Source: Natronobacterium gregoryi SP2 (lineage in GTDB: Archaea > Halobacteriota > Halobacteria > Halobacteriales > Natrialbaceae). Taken from it: 64,000 bases of DNA. The notes under the pieces were generated by a model. It did no database searches, was not told where the DNA came from, and saw nothing but the letters and a program-made list of their open reading frames with translations. Numbering within the stretch: position 1 is the first letter of the stretch; the number at the start of each line of letters is the position of its first letter. The DNA lies in assembly GCF_000230715.2 (NCBI RefSeq), contig NC_019792.1, forward strand, positions 3,720,001 through 3,784,000. Direction: 5' to 3'. The position numbers were made by a program, and so were the translations under genes. Below, in pieces: positions 1 through 8,361 of the stretch.

Positions 1-2
1 AG

Positions 3-2201
3 GGTCGAGTCCCCAAACACCTCCGGAACGCCGTCGAAGGCCACCTCTCGAACTTCAACATCTCCGTCGGCATCACCGACGACTTCATGGAGGCCGTCCA
101 GAACGGCGAGAAGTTCACGTTCACCAACCCCCGCACCGGCGAACCACATATCGCGACCGAAGAGACCAAAGAGCTCTACGAGATGTTCGGCCTCGGCGAA
201 CACGTCGAGGTCGGCGAAGAACTATCAGTTCCCGCAGAAGAACTCTGGGACGACATCGTCGAGGGCGCCCACGAGAACGGTGAACCCGGCGTTATCTACC
301 TCGAGCGCGTCAACAAACAGCACTCGTTCGATATAGATAAGCACCCCGAACATAGAATATTAGCGACAAATCCCTGTGGAGAACAGCCGTTGGAGGAGTA
401 CGAGGCCTGTAACCTCGGTCACATCAACCTCTCGACGCTCGCGGACCTCGAGGCGCCCGACTGGCGCGTCTGGTACGACGAGCACGGCGACGAGTACGAC
501 TCGATCGAGGAGGCCGTCGACGCCTTCCTCACGGAGGCAGTCGACTTCGAGGAGTTCGACCACCGTATCGAGATGGGGACGCGCTTTTTGGAGAACGTCG
601 TCACCATGTCGGATTTCCCGGTCGACAAGATCGAACAGAAGGTCCGGGAGATGCGCAAGATCGGGCTGGGCATCATGGGCCTCGCCCAGTTGTACATCCA
701 GCTCGGAATGGAGTACGGTAGCGACGCCTCCAACGAGGTCGCACGCCAGCTGATGACCCACATCAACCACACCTCGAAGTGGGCTTCCCACGAACTCGCC
801 GAAGAGCGCGGGAGCTTCGAGGAGTGGGGCAAGTCCAAGTACGCGAGCCCGACCGAGTACCGCGAGTGGTTCGAGCACCAGACCGGCCTCGAGGCCGACG
901 ACTGGGCGGACGGGTTCCCGATCCGGAACCACAACACGACGACCATCGCACCCACGGGCACGACGAGCATGGTCGGCAATACGACCGGCGGCTGTGAGCC
1001 GATCTACAACGTCGCCTACTACAAGAACGTCTCCGACGACGTCCAGGGCGACGAGATGTTAGTCGAGTTCGACGACTACTTCCTCCGTGTGCTGGAGGAC
1101 AACGATATCGACGTCGAGGCGGTGAAAGAAGAGGCCCAAGAGCAGATGGCAACAAACCAGTTCAACGGCGTCGAGGGCCTCTCGACCGTTCCGGACGCTA
1201 TCGGCGAACTGTTCGTCACGACCGGCGACCTCTCGGCGAAAGAACACGCCGGTATCCAGGTCGCCTGCCAGGAGGGCGTCGACTCCGCGATCTCGAAGAC
1301 CGTCAACGCCCCCAACGACTCGACGGTCGAAGACGCCAAAGAGGTCTTCGAGTACATCTACAAGCACGGCGGCAAGGGCGTCACCTACTACCGCGACGGC
1401 ACCCGATCGAAGCAGGTGCTGACGACCCGTGCCGACAACACCGAGTTCGCCGACGAGACCGAAGCCGCGGAGACGCTCGTCGAACAGATCGACGAGATCT
1501 TCGGCGGCCTCGAGGAGTTCCTCGAGAGTGAAGAGGTCACGGACGTTCTCGGAGAAGGCGTCGGCGAGGTCGGTGGCGACGGCACCGAGCCCGTTCAGGT
1601 CGACTTCACCGAGAAACGCGACCGGCCCGACGCCCTACAGGGTGTTAGCCAGCGCATCGACACCGGCTACGGGAAACTCTACGTGACGATCAACGAGGAC
1701 CCCGAGACCGGGCAGCCGTTCGAACTGTTCGCGAACATCGGTCACTCGGGTGGCTTTACCAACTCCTTCACCGAGGCGCTGGCGAAGGTCATCTCGACCT
1801 CGCTGCGCTCGGGCGTCGACCCAGAAGAGATGGTCGACGAACTCTGCGGTACCCGCAGCCCGAAGATCGCGTGGGACAAGGGTGAACAGATCCAGTCGAT
1901 TCCCGACGCAATCGGCACCGCGCTACGACGCTACCTCGACGACGAGATCGACAAGCCGTATCCGACCCAGCAGACACTCGAGGAGTCGGCGGAATCGCCG
2001 GGATACGACGGTCCACAGACCGACGGTGGCACTGGGACGGCACCTGCCGCGAACGACGCGGACCCGAACCAGAGCCAGGATGCGACCCAGGATCTCATCG
2101 ATGCTGGTGAATCCCCCGAGTGTCCCGACTGTGGCTCGCTGTCGCTGTACTACTCCGAAGGATGCAAAACCTGCGAATCCTGTGGCTGGAGCGAGTGCTG
2201 A
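3..2201 (+). CDS. nrdJ: Adenosylcobalamin-dependent (class II) ribonucleoside-diphosphate reductase, 5'-truncated by the window edge
   Basis: Catalyses reduction of ribonucleotides to deoxyribonucleotides using adenosylcobalamin. The frame is open from the first bases of the window (reading ...HLSNFNISVGITDDFM before the first internal Met at 87), so the true start lies upstream. Visible family motifs are NPCGEQPL with the active-site cysteine (near base 375), the glycine-rich GLGIMGLAQL, and APTGTTSMVGN followed by GGCEPIYN. The C-terminus carries a zinc-ribbon-like tail with CPDC and CESC pairs and a last cysteine at the very end, typical of the class II redox tail. An acidic linker of about 80 residues precedes a second conserved block. 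No intein is seen in the visible part. It depends on corrinoid, which fits the btuFCD cluster at the other end of the window. Confidence 0.93.
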   Translation, partial: GRVPKHLRNAVEGHLSNFNISVGITDDFMEAVQNGEKFTFTNPRTGEPHIATEETKELYEMFGLGEHVEVGEELSVPAEELWDDIVEGAHENGEPGVIYLERVNKQHSFDIDKHPEHRILATNPCGEQPLEEYEACNLGHINLSTLADLEAPDWRVWYDEHGDEYDSIEEAVDAFLTEAVDFEEFDHRIEMGTRFLENVVTMSDFPVDKIEQKVREMRKIGLGIMGLAQLYIQLGMEYGSDASNEVARQLMTHINHTSKWASHELAEERGSFEEWGKSKYASPTEYREWFEHQTGLEADDWADGFPIRNHNTTTIAPTGTTSMVGNTTGGCEPIYNVAYYKNVSDDVQGDEMLVEFDDYFLRVLEDNDIDVEAVKEEAQEQMATNQFNGVEGLSTVPDAIGELFVTTGDLSAKEHAGIQVACQEGVDSAISKTVNAPNDSTVEDAKEVFEYIYKHGGKGVTYYRDGTRSKQVLTTRADNTEFADETEAAETLVEQIDEIFGGLEEFLESEEVTDVLGEGVGEVGGDGTEPVQVDFTEKRDRPDALQGVSQRIDTGYGKLYVTINEDPETGQPFELFANIGHSGGFTNSFTEALAKVISTSLRSGVDPEEMVDELCGTRSPKIAWDKGEQIQSIPDAIGTALRRYLDDEIDKPYPTQQTLEESAESPGYDGPQTDGGTGTAPAANDADPNQSQDATQDLIDAGESPECPDCGSLSLYYSEGCKTCESCGWSEC

Positions 2202-2281
2202 CGTAGTCGCCTCCTGACTGCCGTCTCTTCTCTCGGCGAACGCTCGAAGCACTTAGCACGCCACAACGCTAACAGCTGCGT

Positions 2282-2419
2282 ATGGGAGCCGACGACGCTG
2301 GCAAAGAGACCGGTGGCCGGCCGTGTCCACAGTGTAGTAAACCGTTGTACGAACGCCACTGCAAGTACGTCTGTCCACAGCACGGAGTCGTCTACGACTG
2401 TTCGGACACGTTCTGGTAG
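2282..2419 (+). CDS. Small CxxC zinc-finger protein (45 aa)
   Basis: This 45-residue frame begins MGADDAGKETGGR and has CPQC, then HCKYVC, then PQHGVVYDC and ends SDTFW. The cysteine and histidine spacing is that of the small zinc-finger proteins that abound in haloarchaea. It lies 80 bases after the reductase stop in the same direction and may share its transcript. Function is unknown; small zinc-finger proteins of this type are usually inferred to bind RNA, DNA or protein partners. Codon third positions are GC-rich like the neighbours, which supports real coding despite the short length. Confidence 0.7.
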   Translation: MGADDAGKETGGRPCPQCSKPLYERHCKYVCPQHGVVYDCSDTFW

Positions 2420-2495
2420 CAGGAGTAGTTGGATCTCCTGATATAATATTCCATTGCCAGAACGTATTTAGCCGTGAAACCCCCTCGATTCAACG

Positions 2496-3206
2496 ATGCG
2501 AGTACCTACGGGCGTACCGGGGTTCGACGAGCTGGTCGACGGTGGACTGCTGAAGGATCGGCTCTATATCATCAGCGGCCCGCCAGGTAGCGGAAAAACG
2601 ACCTTCTGCGCGCAGGCGCTCACGAAAGGCGCACTCGAGGGTGAAACCGGCCTGTATCTGAGCATGCACGAGTCGAAACAGGAACTCGTCACCGACATGT
2701 CGAACTTCGAGTTCGGGTTCGAGCAGGCGCTGTCCTCGGGCAAGTTGAAGTTCCTCGACGTCTTCGACGCCGAGACGAAACGGCTGCTGTTGTCTTCCTC
2801 TCACTCCAACGCGGATCGGCCCTCGAGCGTCGAGAACCTCTCGAACAAGCTCGTCTCGTTCGTCGAGTCGAAAGGCGTCGACCGCCTGGTGATCGACTCG
2901 ACGATGCTGCTCGAGTACTACTTCTCCGACGAGACTGGGGATCTGGTGACGTTCCTGACGAAGCTCAAGCGGGCCGATGTCACCGTCTTGCTGATCTCCG
3001 AGATGACCGATCCGACCTCCTACTCCGACGGCCACTATCTCGCCCACGGCGTCGTGTTCATGCACAACTACCTCGAGTCGGGGGGGATGACTCGCGGCCT
3101 CCAGCTCATCAAGATGCGGGGGACGCCGATCGACTGTGACATCCGCGAGGCCGAGTTCACGGAGAACGGGCTCTGTGTCGACCCGACCGAGAAGATCAAG
3201 TCCTGA
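2496..3206 (+). CDS. KaiC-like RecA-superfamily ATPase (236 aa)
   Basis: Single-domain KaiC/RadA-like ATPase. It opens with the family signature TGVPGFDELVDGG, followed by a Walker A motif GPPGSGKTTF near residue 30 and a Walker B-like VDRLVIDSTM near residue 130. The length of 236 aa fits a one-domain archaeal KaiC homologue, not the two-domain clock protein. Proteins of this type in haloarchaea are often annotated HTR-like and are linked by inference to signalling or taxis. The stop overlaps the start of the next gene (TGATG at 3204-3208), so the two are translationally coupled. An AT-rich stretch at 2438-2470 precedes the start and may hold the promoter. Confidence 0.88.
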   Translation: MRVPTGVPGFDELVDGGLLKDRLYIISGPPGSGKTTFCAQALTKGALEGETGLYLSMHESKQELVTDMSNFEFGFEQALSSGKLKFLDVFDAETKRLLLSSSHSNADRPSSVENLSNKLVSFVESKGVDRLVIDSTMLLEYYFSDETGDLVTFLTKLKRADVTVLLISEMTDPTSYSDGHYLAHGVVFMHNYLESGGMTRGLQLIKMRGTPIDCDIREAEFTENGLCVDPTEKIKS

Positions 3207-3757
3207 TGTACGAACGCAACTTCGGCACCGATTGGGAGACGCTCGAGGATCGCGACCACGTTATCCGTCGGGCGTTCGCACTGGGAGTTGCGGAACAGTT
3301 GGGATCGGAGCACCCCGGAGAACTGGAGCGGCTCACGGAGGCGGTCGATTCGACGTACGATCGGAGTTTCGTCGAGATTGCTTACCAGAAAGGCAAGGAG
3401 AAAGCAGGTGCAAAGCGGCCCCGCGCCGAGCGCGACGAAGACATCTGGGAAGAACTCGTCGAGGAGAAGACGACGATCGATCCGAGCGAGACGCCGGCGT
3501 CGACCGAGTTCGACGAGACGTTCGGACTGCCGCGGCCGCTTCGCGGACTCGACATCGACGCATTCTACGTCGACAGTACGCGACGGATTCGCCGGCCGAC
3601 GTTTCTCGAGCGCCAGGCTCCAAAGCCACGGTCGAAGTCGGCCCAGGACCAGACCGAAGAGGACCGCGAAGACGACACGTCTTCGAACTGGTGGGATGCC
3701 AACGTGAAGCGAGACATGGCTTCGGAAACCGACGGAAACCGCGACGCCGAGAATTGA
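3206..3757 (+). CDS. Conserved haloarchaeal protein coupled to the KaiC-like ATPase (183 aa)
   Basis: Starts inside the TGATG overlap with the KaiC-like gene, so it is probably translated from the same message. The N-terminal 60 residues look like a compact helical domain (ETLEDRDHVIRRAFALGVAE...), followed by a charged middle and a very acidic, low-complexity tail with NWWDANVKRDMA. No enzyme motif or membrane segment is visible. I do not recognise a named family. Coupling to the ATPase suggests it is a partner or regulator of that protein, which is inference. Confidence 0.75.
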   Translation: MYERNFGTDWETLEDRDHVIRRAFALGVAEQLGSEHPGELERLTEAVDSTYDRSFVEIAYQKGKEKAGAKRPRAERDEDIWEELVEEKTTIDPSETPASTEFDETFGLPRPLRGLDIDAFYVDSTRRIRRPTFLERQAPKPRSKSAQDQTEEDREDDTSSNWWDANVKRDMASETDGNRDAEN

Positions 3758-3770
3758 CGACGGAAACTGC

Positions 3771-4490
3771 TTAACCGCCCGGCGGGCGACTCGAGGACTG
3801 TGACTGGTGATTGCGTCGTCGACGCTGCAACAGACGGTACGTCGGCTGTGCGAGCAAGACGACGGCACCGAGTGCACACGCGACTGAGAGTGCCAGCCCG
3901 ACTTCGCCGAGTCCACCGGTCGTAGCCGTCGAAGCTGACGCGCCGACGACGACCGCAGCGACGGTCCAGGGTACCTCCCCAAGTACGGTCCCTGTCACGA
4001 AGTGCCGGAGTCGGACGCCGCTAATCGCCGCAGCAGCAGTCGACACGTCCGACGGTATCGGTGCCAGCCGCGACGCCGTGACTCCTCGAAGTGGACCGGT
4101 AGTCTCGTAGTATCGGGCGACCACGTTGCCGGCCCGCTCGAGAATATCGTCGTCACAGGCCGTCCCTCTGCCGTCGTCGGTCGTGAGCCAGCGAACGGCG
4201 AGAAACACCGGGAGGACGGTCACGACGACGCCGACGAGAGCGACCGGAACGCCGAGGGCGACGCCGTAGCCGTAGCCGACGACCATCGCGAGCGGCGTCG
4301 TCGGCCAGGCAAACGCCGGCCGGATCAGATAGAGGCCGGCCACGGCCAGAGCGAAGAGAGACGGATCGTTCGAGATCGACTCGATAATTCCAGTGGCTGC
4401 CGACGGCGACAGCAAGAATCCGGCAACGACAACCACGCCGGCGACGACGACTCCAGCTATCGCCCGGCGCGAGACCGACGGCAACGACAT
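3771..4490 (-). CDS. VTT/DedA-type (TVP38/TMEM64 family) membrane protein
   Basis: About 239 residues from MSLPSVSRRAIAG. I chose the ATG at 4490 because the longer open frame upstream runs antisense across the next gene and has unrelated composition. It has an N-terminal membrane anchor, then the family core with RPAFAWPTTPLAMVVGYGYG and the conserved loop LRGVTASRLAPIPSD, followed by two C-terminal membrane segments. Proteins of this superfamily are implicated in lipid scrambling or proton-coupled transport; the substrate here is unknown. It is convergent with the upstream two-gene unit, with only 13 bases between the stop codons. Confidence 0.75.
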   Translation of the reverse strand: MSLPSVSRRAIAGVVVAGVVVVAGFLLSPSAATGIIESISNDPSLFALAVAGLYLIRPAFAWPTTPLAMVVGYGYGVALGVPVALVGVVVTVLPVFLAVRWLTTDDGRGTACDDDILERAGNVVARYYETTGPLRGVTASRLAPIPSDVSTAAAAISGVRLRHFVTGTVLGEVPWTVAAVVVGASASTATTGGLGEVGLALSVACALGAVVLLAQPTYRLLQRRRRNHQSQSSSRPPGG

Positions 4491-4580
4491 CGATTCGAGT
4501 TCTGCCTCGAGTGTTGAAGGCTTTGTGCTCGCCGGCCGAGCCCAAAAGACAGTAGTCGGTACGGACCGACATCTCGGTCG

Positions 4581-4988
4581 ATGCCTGGCGACGACGGGAG
4601 CGAGACGGAAGGCGACGGCGGCGGCCGTGAGTACGACGACGACCGGGTCGCACTCGGCCTCGCTCTGCTCGAACGACTCGAACACGAGTCACTTCCGCTT
4701 CCAGCCGTCGTCGATCGGATCGAAACCGTCACGGCAGATCCAACAGTCACTCGAACGATCCTCGACGAGGCCGAACTCCGTGGGATTATCGACCGTGAAG
4801 ACGGTATCGTTCGCCCGAAGAGCCGCCAGTACGTGCGGTTCGGTAGTGAGGTGATCACCAAGGAAGGCGAGTTCACTTGCAAGCGTTGTGGGTCGGAACT
4901 GTCGACCGGTCACTTCGTCGACCTCGAAGCGGGCGAACTCGGACCCTTTGGCTCGTCGTGTATCCGGAAGGTGACGGGAAGAGAGTGA
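4581..4988 (+). CDS. Conserved haloarchaeal winged-helix/zinc protein (135 aa)
   Basis: Has an acidic N-terminal leader, then a helical region resembling a winged helix (LALLERLEHESLPLPAVVDR, then RTILDEAELRGIIDRE), then FTCKRCG and a lone C-terminal SSCIRK cysteine that could complete a metal site. It resembles an uncharacterised haloarchaeal DUF family (possibly DUF5830, from memory). It may be a DNA- or RNA-binding regulator. Its TGA stop (4986-4988) directly abuts the left end of a family B palindrome, and the next gene is convergent. Confidence 0.65.
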   Translation: MPGDDGSETEGDGGGREYDDDRVALGLALLERLEHESLPLPAVVDRIETVTADPTVTRTILDEAELRGIIDREDGIVRPKSRQYVRFGSEVITKEGEFTCKRCGSELSTGHFVDLEAGELGPFGSSCIRKVTGRE

Positions 4989-5071
4989 GACGGTTTGCTG
5001 TACGTTATTTCCGGTGCAACCACGTCGCTTTGGGTCGTGATCGGGCTGAGAAACCGTTACAACGATCCGTC
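4989..5071. repeat. Family B palindromic repeat, copy 1 (degenerate right arm)
   Basis: Left arm GACGGTTTGCTGTACG, then TTTCCGGTGCAACCACG, matches the other copies. The right arm ends ACCGTTACAACGATCCGTC but its inner part has decayed. It sits between two convergent genes, immediately after the TGA of the left gene. Confidence 0.75.
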
Positions 5072-5094
5072 AAAGTCGAACGCTTGCGACCGGA

Positions 5095-6297
5095 CTACCG
5101 GCCCTGGCGGAGTTCGGCGATCAACTGCTCGATCATCTGTCGTTGCTCGTCGATGACGTCACTCTGGCGCTCGACGGCGTCCTCGAGTGCGTCGATACGC
5201 TCGAGGAGTTCGGGGTCCGTCTTCGTGGTCTCCGCGTCGCTTGCACTCGAGTCTGGGTCAGCTGTCGCCGGTGGCTGCGTCCGAGAGTCAATATCTTTCG
5301 ATTCCGCGTCGAAGACGTTTGCGGTTTCGACGGTTGCGGGCTCGAACTCGTCGTCGATCTCTTCGGTTCGAGACTCGGTACGTTCGGGTTGCTGTTGACT
5401 GTCCGTCTGTGTCCGTCGCTGGGTGGTCGATCGGGGCTGTTCGGATCGGTCACCTGTCGTCTTGACGTCGGCGTTGTCGGCAGCGAGCGGGTCCGTGGTC
5501 GACTCCGTGGTCGGCTCCGCGCTTGCGTCGTCCTCCGCCGTCGTCACGTCGGGTTCGACGGCGTCTTGCTCCGAGGAATCTGACGAAAGCGGGTCGACGC
5601 TGTCGCCAAAGTCCATCGAAGCAGTACGGTCTTCGGACCCGTCGTCCCAGTCTTCGTTCTCACCGACCAGCTCGTTGAGTTCCTCGAGTGAGTCGACATC
5701 GTAGTAGTCGAACAGCGCTCGCTTGAGTCGCTCGCGGAGGTCGTTTGCCTGCTCGTTGGGAGCCTTGATCCGCTGTGGGCGGCCGTCGACGGTGAGAACG
5801 ATCTGGGTTGCGACGCTACCATCCTCGAAAGCGAGTTCGGTCACATCCGAGAAGTGATACTCCTGGTAGTCCTCGTCCCAGACTGCCCCGCCGATGTGTT
5901 TGACGAGCCGTTCGCTGGTGATGATCAACGTGAGTTCACTAAACCGGTATGTTTGGACGACCGTCTCGCCTGGTTCGGTAATTTCGTTACCGTTCAATAT
6001 ACCGGCAAGCACCGGATGGAGGACGGCGTCGGTCTTACTCGAGGGAATCGTGAACTTCTGGGTGCCCTCGAGTGAGTACTCGAGGGTGAATTTGGTCTTT
6101 CGACGGCCTTCCGAGAGTGTCAGTCGGTCGGCGTCGTGGCTATACTCCTCGACCGATTCGTCGCTCAGGAGTCCGTCGGCACGGTAGACGAGTGTACGCG
6201 TAGAGGTAACGAAAAGTTCGTCGTCGCCGCCGAGAGAGACTCGCGCTGCGATCTCTTCACTGCCGAGAGTAGACTGGACGATGCCGGGAACGCTCAT
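5095..6297 (-). CDS. Haloarchaeal protein with PH-like N-terminal domains and a C-terminal coiled coil (400 aa)
   Basis: Start chosen at MSVPGIVQSTLGSEEIAAR (ATG at 6297); the longer frame runs into the promoter region. The N-terminal 200 residues form two similar beta-rich halves (LFVTSTRTLVYRADGLLSD and LTLIITSERLVKHIGG), suggesting tandem PH-like folds. A long acidic, Ser/Thr-rich linker of about 130 residues follows, and the C-terminus (LLERIDALEDAVERQSDVID...) is a heptad-patterned coiled coil. I recall an uncharacterised haloarchaeal DUF family with this layout (possibly DUF7115). No catalytic motif is visible. A scaffold or signal-sensing role is a guess. Confidence 0.7.
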   Translation of the reverse strand: MSVPGIVQSTLGSEEIAARVSLGGDDELFVTSTRTLVYRADGLLSDESVEEYSHDADRLTLSEGRRKTKFTLEYSLEGTQKFTIPSSKTDAVLHPVLAGILNGNEITEPGETVVQTYRFSELTLIITSERLVKHIGGAVWDEDYQEYHFSDVTELAFEDGSVATQIVLTVDGRPQRIKAPNEQANDLRERLKRALFDYYDVDSLEELNELVGENEDWDDGSEDRTASMDFGDSVDPLSSDSSEQDAVEPDVTTAEDDASAEPTTESTTDPLAADNADVKTTGDRSEQPRSTTQRRTQTDSQQQPERTESRTEEIDDEFEPATVETANVFDAESKDIDSRTQPPATADPDSSASDAETTKTDPELLERIDALEDAVERQSDVIDEQRQMIEQLIAELRQGR

Positions 6298-6361
6298 GGC
6301 GAAACGTTTCGCAAGGCCCTGTGATAAATCCGTGGGTCCCCGTTGCACAACGATCTCGAAT

Positions 6362-6376
6362 GAGAAGGTTAAAGAG
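6362..6376 (+). promoter_or_regulatory. Putative BRE/TATA promoter of tRNA-Met
   Basis: The sequence GAGAAGGTTAAAGAG lies 25-39 bases before the first base of the tRNA, the spacing expected for an archaeal BRE/TATA element with transcription starting close to the mature 5' end. Confidence 0.5.
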
Positions 6377-6400
6377 CCAAACCGCACAACGGAAGAGTGA

Positions 6401-6551
6401 GCCCGGGTGGCTTAGCTGGACATAGCGCCGCACTCATAGGGTTCAGAGATTCGGTGCGGTACGCCTTGGAAGCCTCCGTGTCCCCACGAGGACCGCCGAG
6501 CCTCGAACCTGGGACATGCGGAGATCGAGGGTTCGGAGCCCTCCCCGGGCA
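6401..6551 (+). tRNA. Elongator tRNA-Met (CAU) with an intron
   Basis: The acceptor stem is GCCCGGG at 6401-6407 paired with CCCGGGC at 6544-6550, with discriminator A at 6551. The anticodon stem is CCGCA (6428-6432) paired with TGCGG (6517-6521), with anticodon CAT at 6435-6437. The T arm is GAGGG-TTCGGAG-CCCTC. A long insert interrupts the anticodon loop after the base 3' of the anticodon, the standard archaeal intron position. Elongator tRNA-Met is known to carry an intron in haloarchaea. CCA is not encoded. Confidence 0.93.
6439..6515 (+). other. tRNA-Met intron (about 77 nt)
   Basis: The intron lies between loop positions 37 and 38 as deduced from pairing of the flanking anticodon stem. 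The exact splice bases are an estimate based on the expected bulge-helix-bulge structure cut by the archaeal tRNA splicing endonuclease. Confidence 0.75.
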
Positions 6552-6688
6552 CTAACGTTCTACGCGATGTCACGAACGGAGTGAGTGACGAGTCTGTAAG
6601 TCAGTGCCCGCGAGGCGACGAACCCGTAGGTCTTCACCGAGCGCAGCGAAGTGAAGGCAGGAACGACTCGCTTCGCTCGTCTTTCCGT

Positions 6689-6713
6689 GGTTCGGAGCTC
6701 TCCCCGGGTACTA
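6689..6713 (+). repeat. Partial duplication of the tRNA-Met 3' end (att-like)
   Basis: GGTTCGGAGCTCTCCCCGGG plus TACTA matches the tRNA 3' end and flank at 6530-6554 in 23 of 25 positions. Such a direct repeat downstream of a tRNA is the usual scar of tRNA-targeting integrases. The 134 bases between the two copies contain no gene, so any element has been lost. Confidence 0.5.
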
Positions 6714-6845
6714 CCCAGATTCGTTACATGCCCACATGAGGAACTCTCCTTACCGGGAGTCCCATGTGTCTGTTCGACACGATATTTCCCACGAACTGGA
6801 ACCCGCGGTCGATTTAAGAGAGCGTCGTGCCAACAGTCGGCTGTC

Positions 6846-7100
6846 ATGACGACCATCGAGCGACGGATTAACCTCCGTAACGACCTCGGACACGACGTTC
6901 CGTCCGAAGTGCCAAACGAGGCCGCTCTCCAGGTGGCCTACGGTGAGGGGAGTCGACGGACGGTCACGATCGAACACGGGCAAGACGAGTGGGTCCTCGA
7001 GTTCGAAGATGGGCGCTGTGTCGACCGAGATCCGCCGACGCGCCCGCTTCCGGAGTGGATCGACGACGCGCTGGATCTGGTGAGCGGAGAGCTACGGTAA
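6846..7100 (+). CDS. Conserved small haloarchaeal protein (84 aa)
   Basis: Start chosen at MTTIERRINLRNDLGHD (ATG at 6846) because upstream sequence is tRNA flank. It is acidic and contains a beta-rich core (LQVAYGEGSRRTVTIEHG, then EWVLEFEDG) and a terminal amphipathic helix. No metal or catalytic motif is visible. I do not recognise a named family. Codon use matches the neighbours. Confidence 0.6.
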   Translation: MTTIERRINLRNDLGHDVPSEVPNEAALQVAYGEGSRRTVTIEHGQDEWVLEFEDGRCVDRDPPTRPLPEWIDDALDLVSGELR

Positions 7101-7341
7101 GGCCGCTCCGGGTGTCCGTCGTTTTCGCGTCAGAGACACCGTCTCGCTGACGTCTCTCGACAAAACATCTAATGAGTGTTATATCAGGTGTTGGATTATC
7201 TGACTCTTGCCGTTCATTCGATTGGCAACAACTCGTGGTGGCTACGGGCCGGGACAATTCGACCGATATGATTCACGGGTCGAAATGGCGAATCGAGACT
7301 TAACACTTAATTGATGATGCACGGATTGTCGGATAGGTCGT

Positions 7342-8193
7342 ATGGGAGACTCCGTCATCGCGGACTTTACCGGCCGGGTCGTTACGCCCCGAATGGGGGG
7401 CAACAAGCCGGTTCGCTGTCGAGTGCTCCTCACCCACGACCGGCTCGTCGCGGTCTCGAGCAACGAGAAGGTCGCGATTCCGGCCGATCGGATCGTCCAC
7501 GTGTCGATGAACTCGATTTCGGGGAAGCTCGAACGGTTCTTCTCGAACACGATCACTATCAAGTACAGGACGAAAAAGGGCGGTCGATCGCTCCACATCG
7601 AAAAAGAGGGAGCGATGGCCGAGAAGTTCCGGCTGCTGTTGACGAACCTGTTGCTTCGCGGGACGACGGTCGTGCTGTACCATCCAGCGAGACGCAGTGG
7701 CCGGATGCTCGAGCCGTCACCGCGGCGAGCCAAGATTTCAGCGAAACGCGGCAAAGCGGTGTTTTCCACGAAGAAAGGGTCGCTCTCGATCGACCTGTCT
7801 TCGGTCGTCCATCTCCGGTACGAGACCGAGGAGACGTTTCGGACCAGCTACCCGTCCGTCGAGTGGACCTACCGGAACGGGACACGGCCGACGACGACGA
7901 TCGTTGCTGCCCCCGACACTCGGAAGCTACAGCTTCTCGGGCAGTACCTCCAGAGCGACTACCGTGACACTCGCGGGAAAGCGGAAAAGCTCGCGCTCTC
8001 GACGGCCGAAGAGAACGCGCTCAGCGCCATCCAGGTCGGACTCGAGCCCGATTCTATCCCGAACGTGCTTCCGGAAGAAGCACCGTCGACAGCCGACGTG
8101 ATCGAGACACTGGGCGAGAAAGGACTCGTCGAACGCGGCAAGGGTGGGTTTCGGACGACGATTCTGGGGGAAATTACGCTCCGCGCTCGCTAG
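7342..8193 (+). CDS. cheF: CheF-family taxis protein (283 aa)
   Basis: Begins MGDSVIADFTGRVVTP, the typical CheF opening. CheF proteins bind CheY and the archaellum switch in haloarchaea. The protein has two beta-rich halves (a PH-like fold is likely) and a C-terminal winged helix (ALSAIQVGLEPDSIPNVL... then TADVIETLGEKGLVERGKGG). The family is DUF439/CheF and this is the usual length. It is an orphan copy, with no che or arl genes in the window. A promoter-like AT stretch (GACTTAACACTTAATTG) lies at about 7296-7312. Its TAG stop is part of the CTAG that begins the family A array. Confidence 0.82.
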   Translation: MGDSVIADFTGRVVTPRMGGNKPVRCRVLLTHDRLVAVSSNEKVAIPADRIVHVSMNSISGKLERFFSNTITIKYRTKKGGRSLHIEKEGAMAEKFRLLLTNLLLRGTTVVLYHPARRSGRMLEPSPRRAKISAKRGKAVFSTKKGSLSIDLSSVVHLRYETEETFRTSYPSVEWTYRNGTRPTTTIVAAPDTRKLQLLGQYLQSDYRDTRGKAEKLALSTAEENALSAIQVGLEPDSIPNVLPEEAPSTADVIETLGEKGLVERGKGGFRTTILGEITLRAR

Positions 8194-8277
8194 TACCGTC
8201 CCAACCGTCGACTGACGGGTCGAATCGAGCGACACCGCCAGATTCGACCCATCAGTTCAGGCTTGGCCCGCCACTAG
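8190..8277. repeat. Family A CTAG-bounded palindromic module 1 (88 bp)
   Basis: Runs from the CTAG containing the cheF stop codon to the next CTAG. Head is CTAGTACCGTCCCAACCGTC, tail GGCTTGGCCCGCCACTAG. The internal stem GGGTCGAATC (8217-8226) pairs perfectly with GATTCGACCC (8241-8250) and extends outward with CTGA/TCAG across one mismatch. Confidence 0.8.
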
Positions 8278-8361
8278 TACTCCGCCAAGCGTGGACTGCT
8301 GAGTGAACCCAGACGACTGCATTCGGTTTCACTCATCCGTTCAGGCTTGCCAAAGCACTAG
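8274..8361. repeat. Family A module 2 (88 bp)
   Basis: Shares its first CTAG with module 1. Head is CTAGTACTCCGCCAAGCGTG, tail GGCTTGCCAAAGCACTAG; the internal stem GAGTGAA/TTCACTC differs from module 1. It is almost identical to the 88-bp copy at 50301-50388. Confidence 0.85.

Noticed and set aside
3-2201. Intein in the ribonucleotide reductase
   Set aside because: The visible sequence runs through conserved motifs without an insertion or splice-junction residues; the part upstream of the window cannot be judged.
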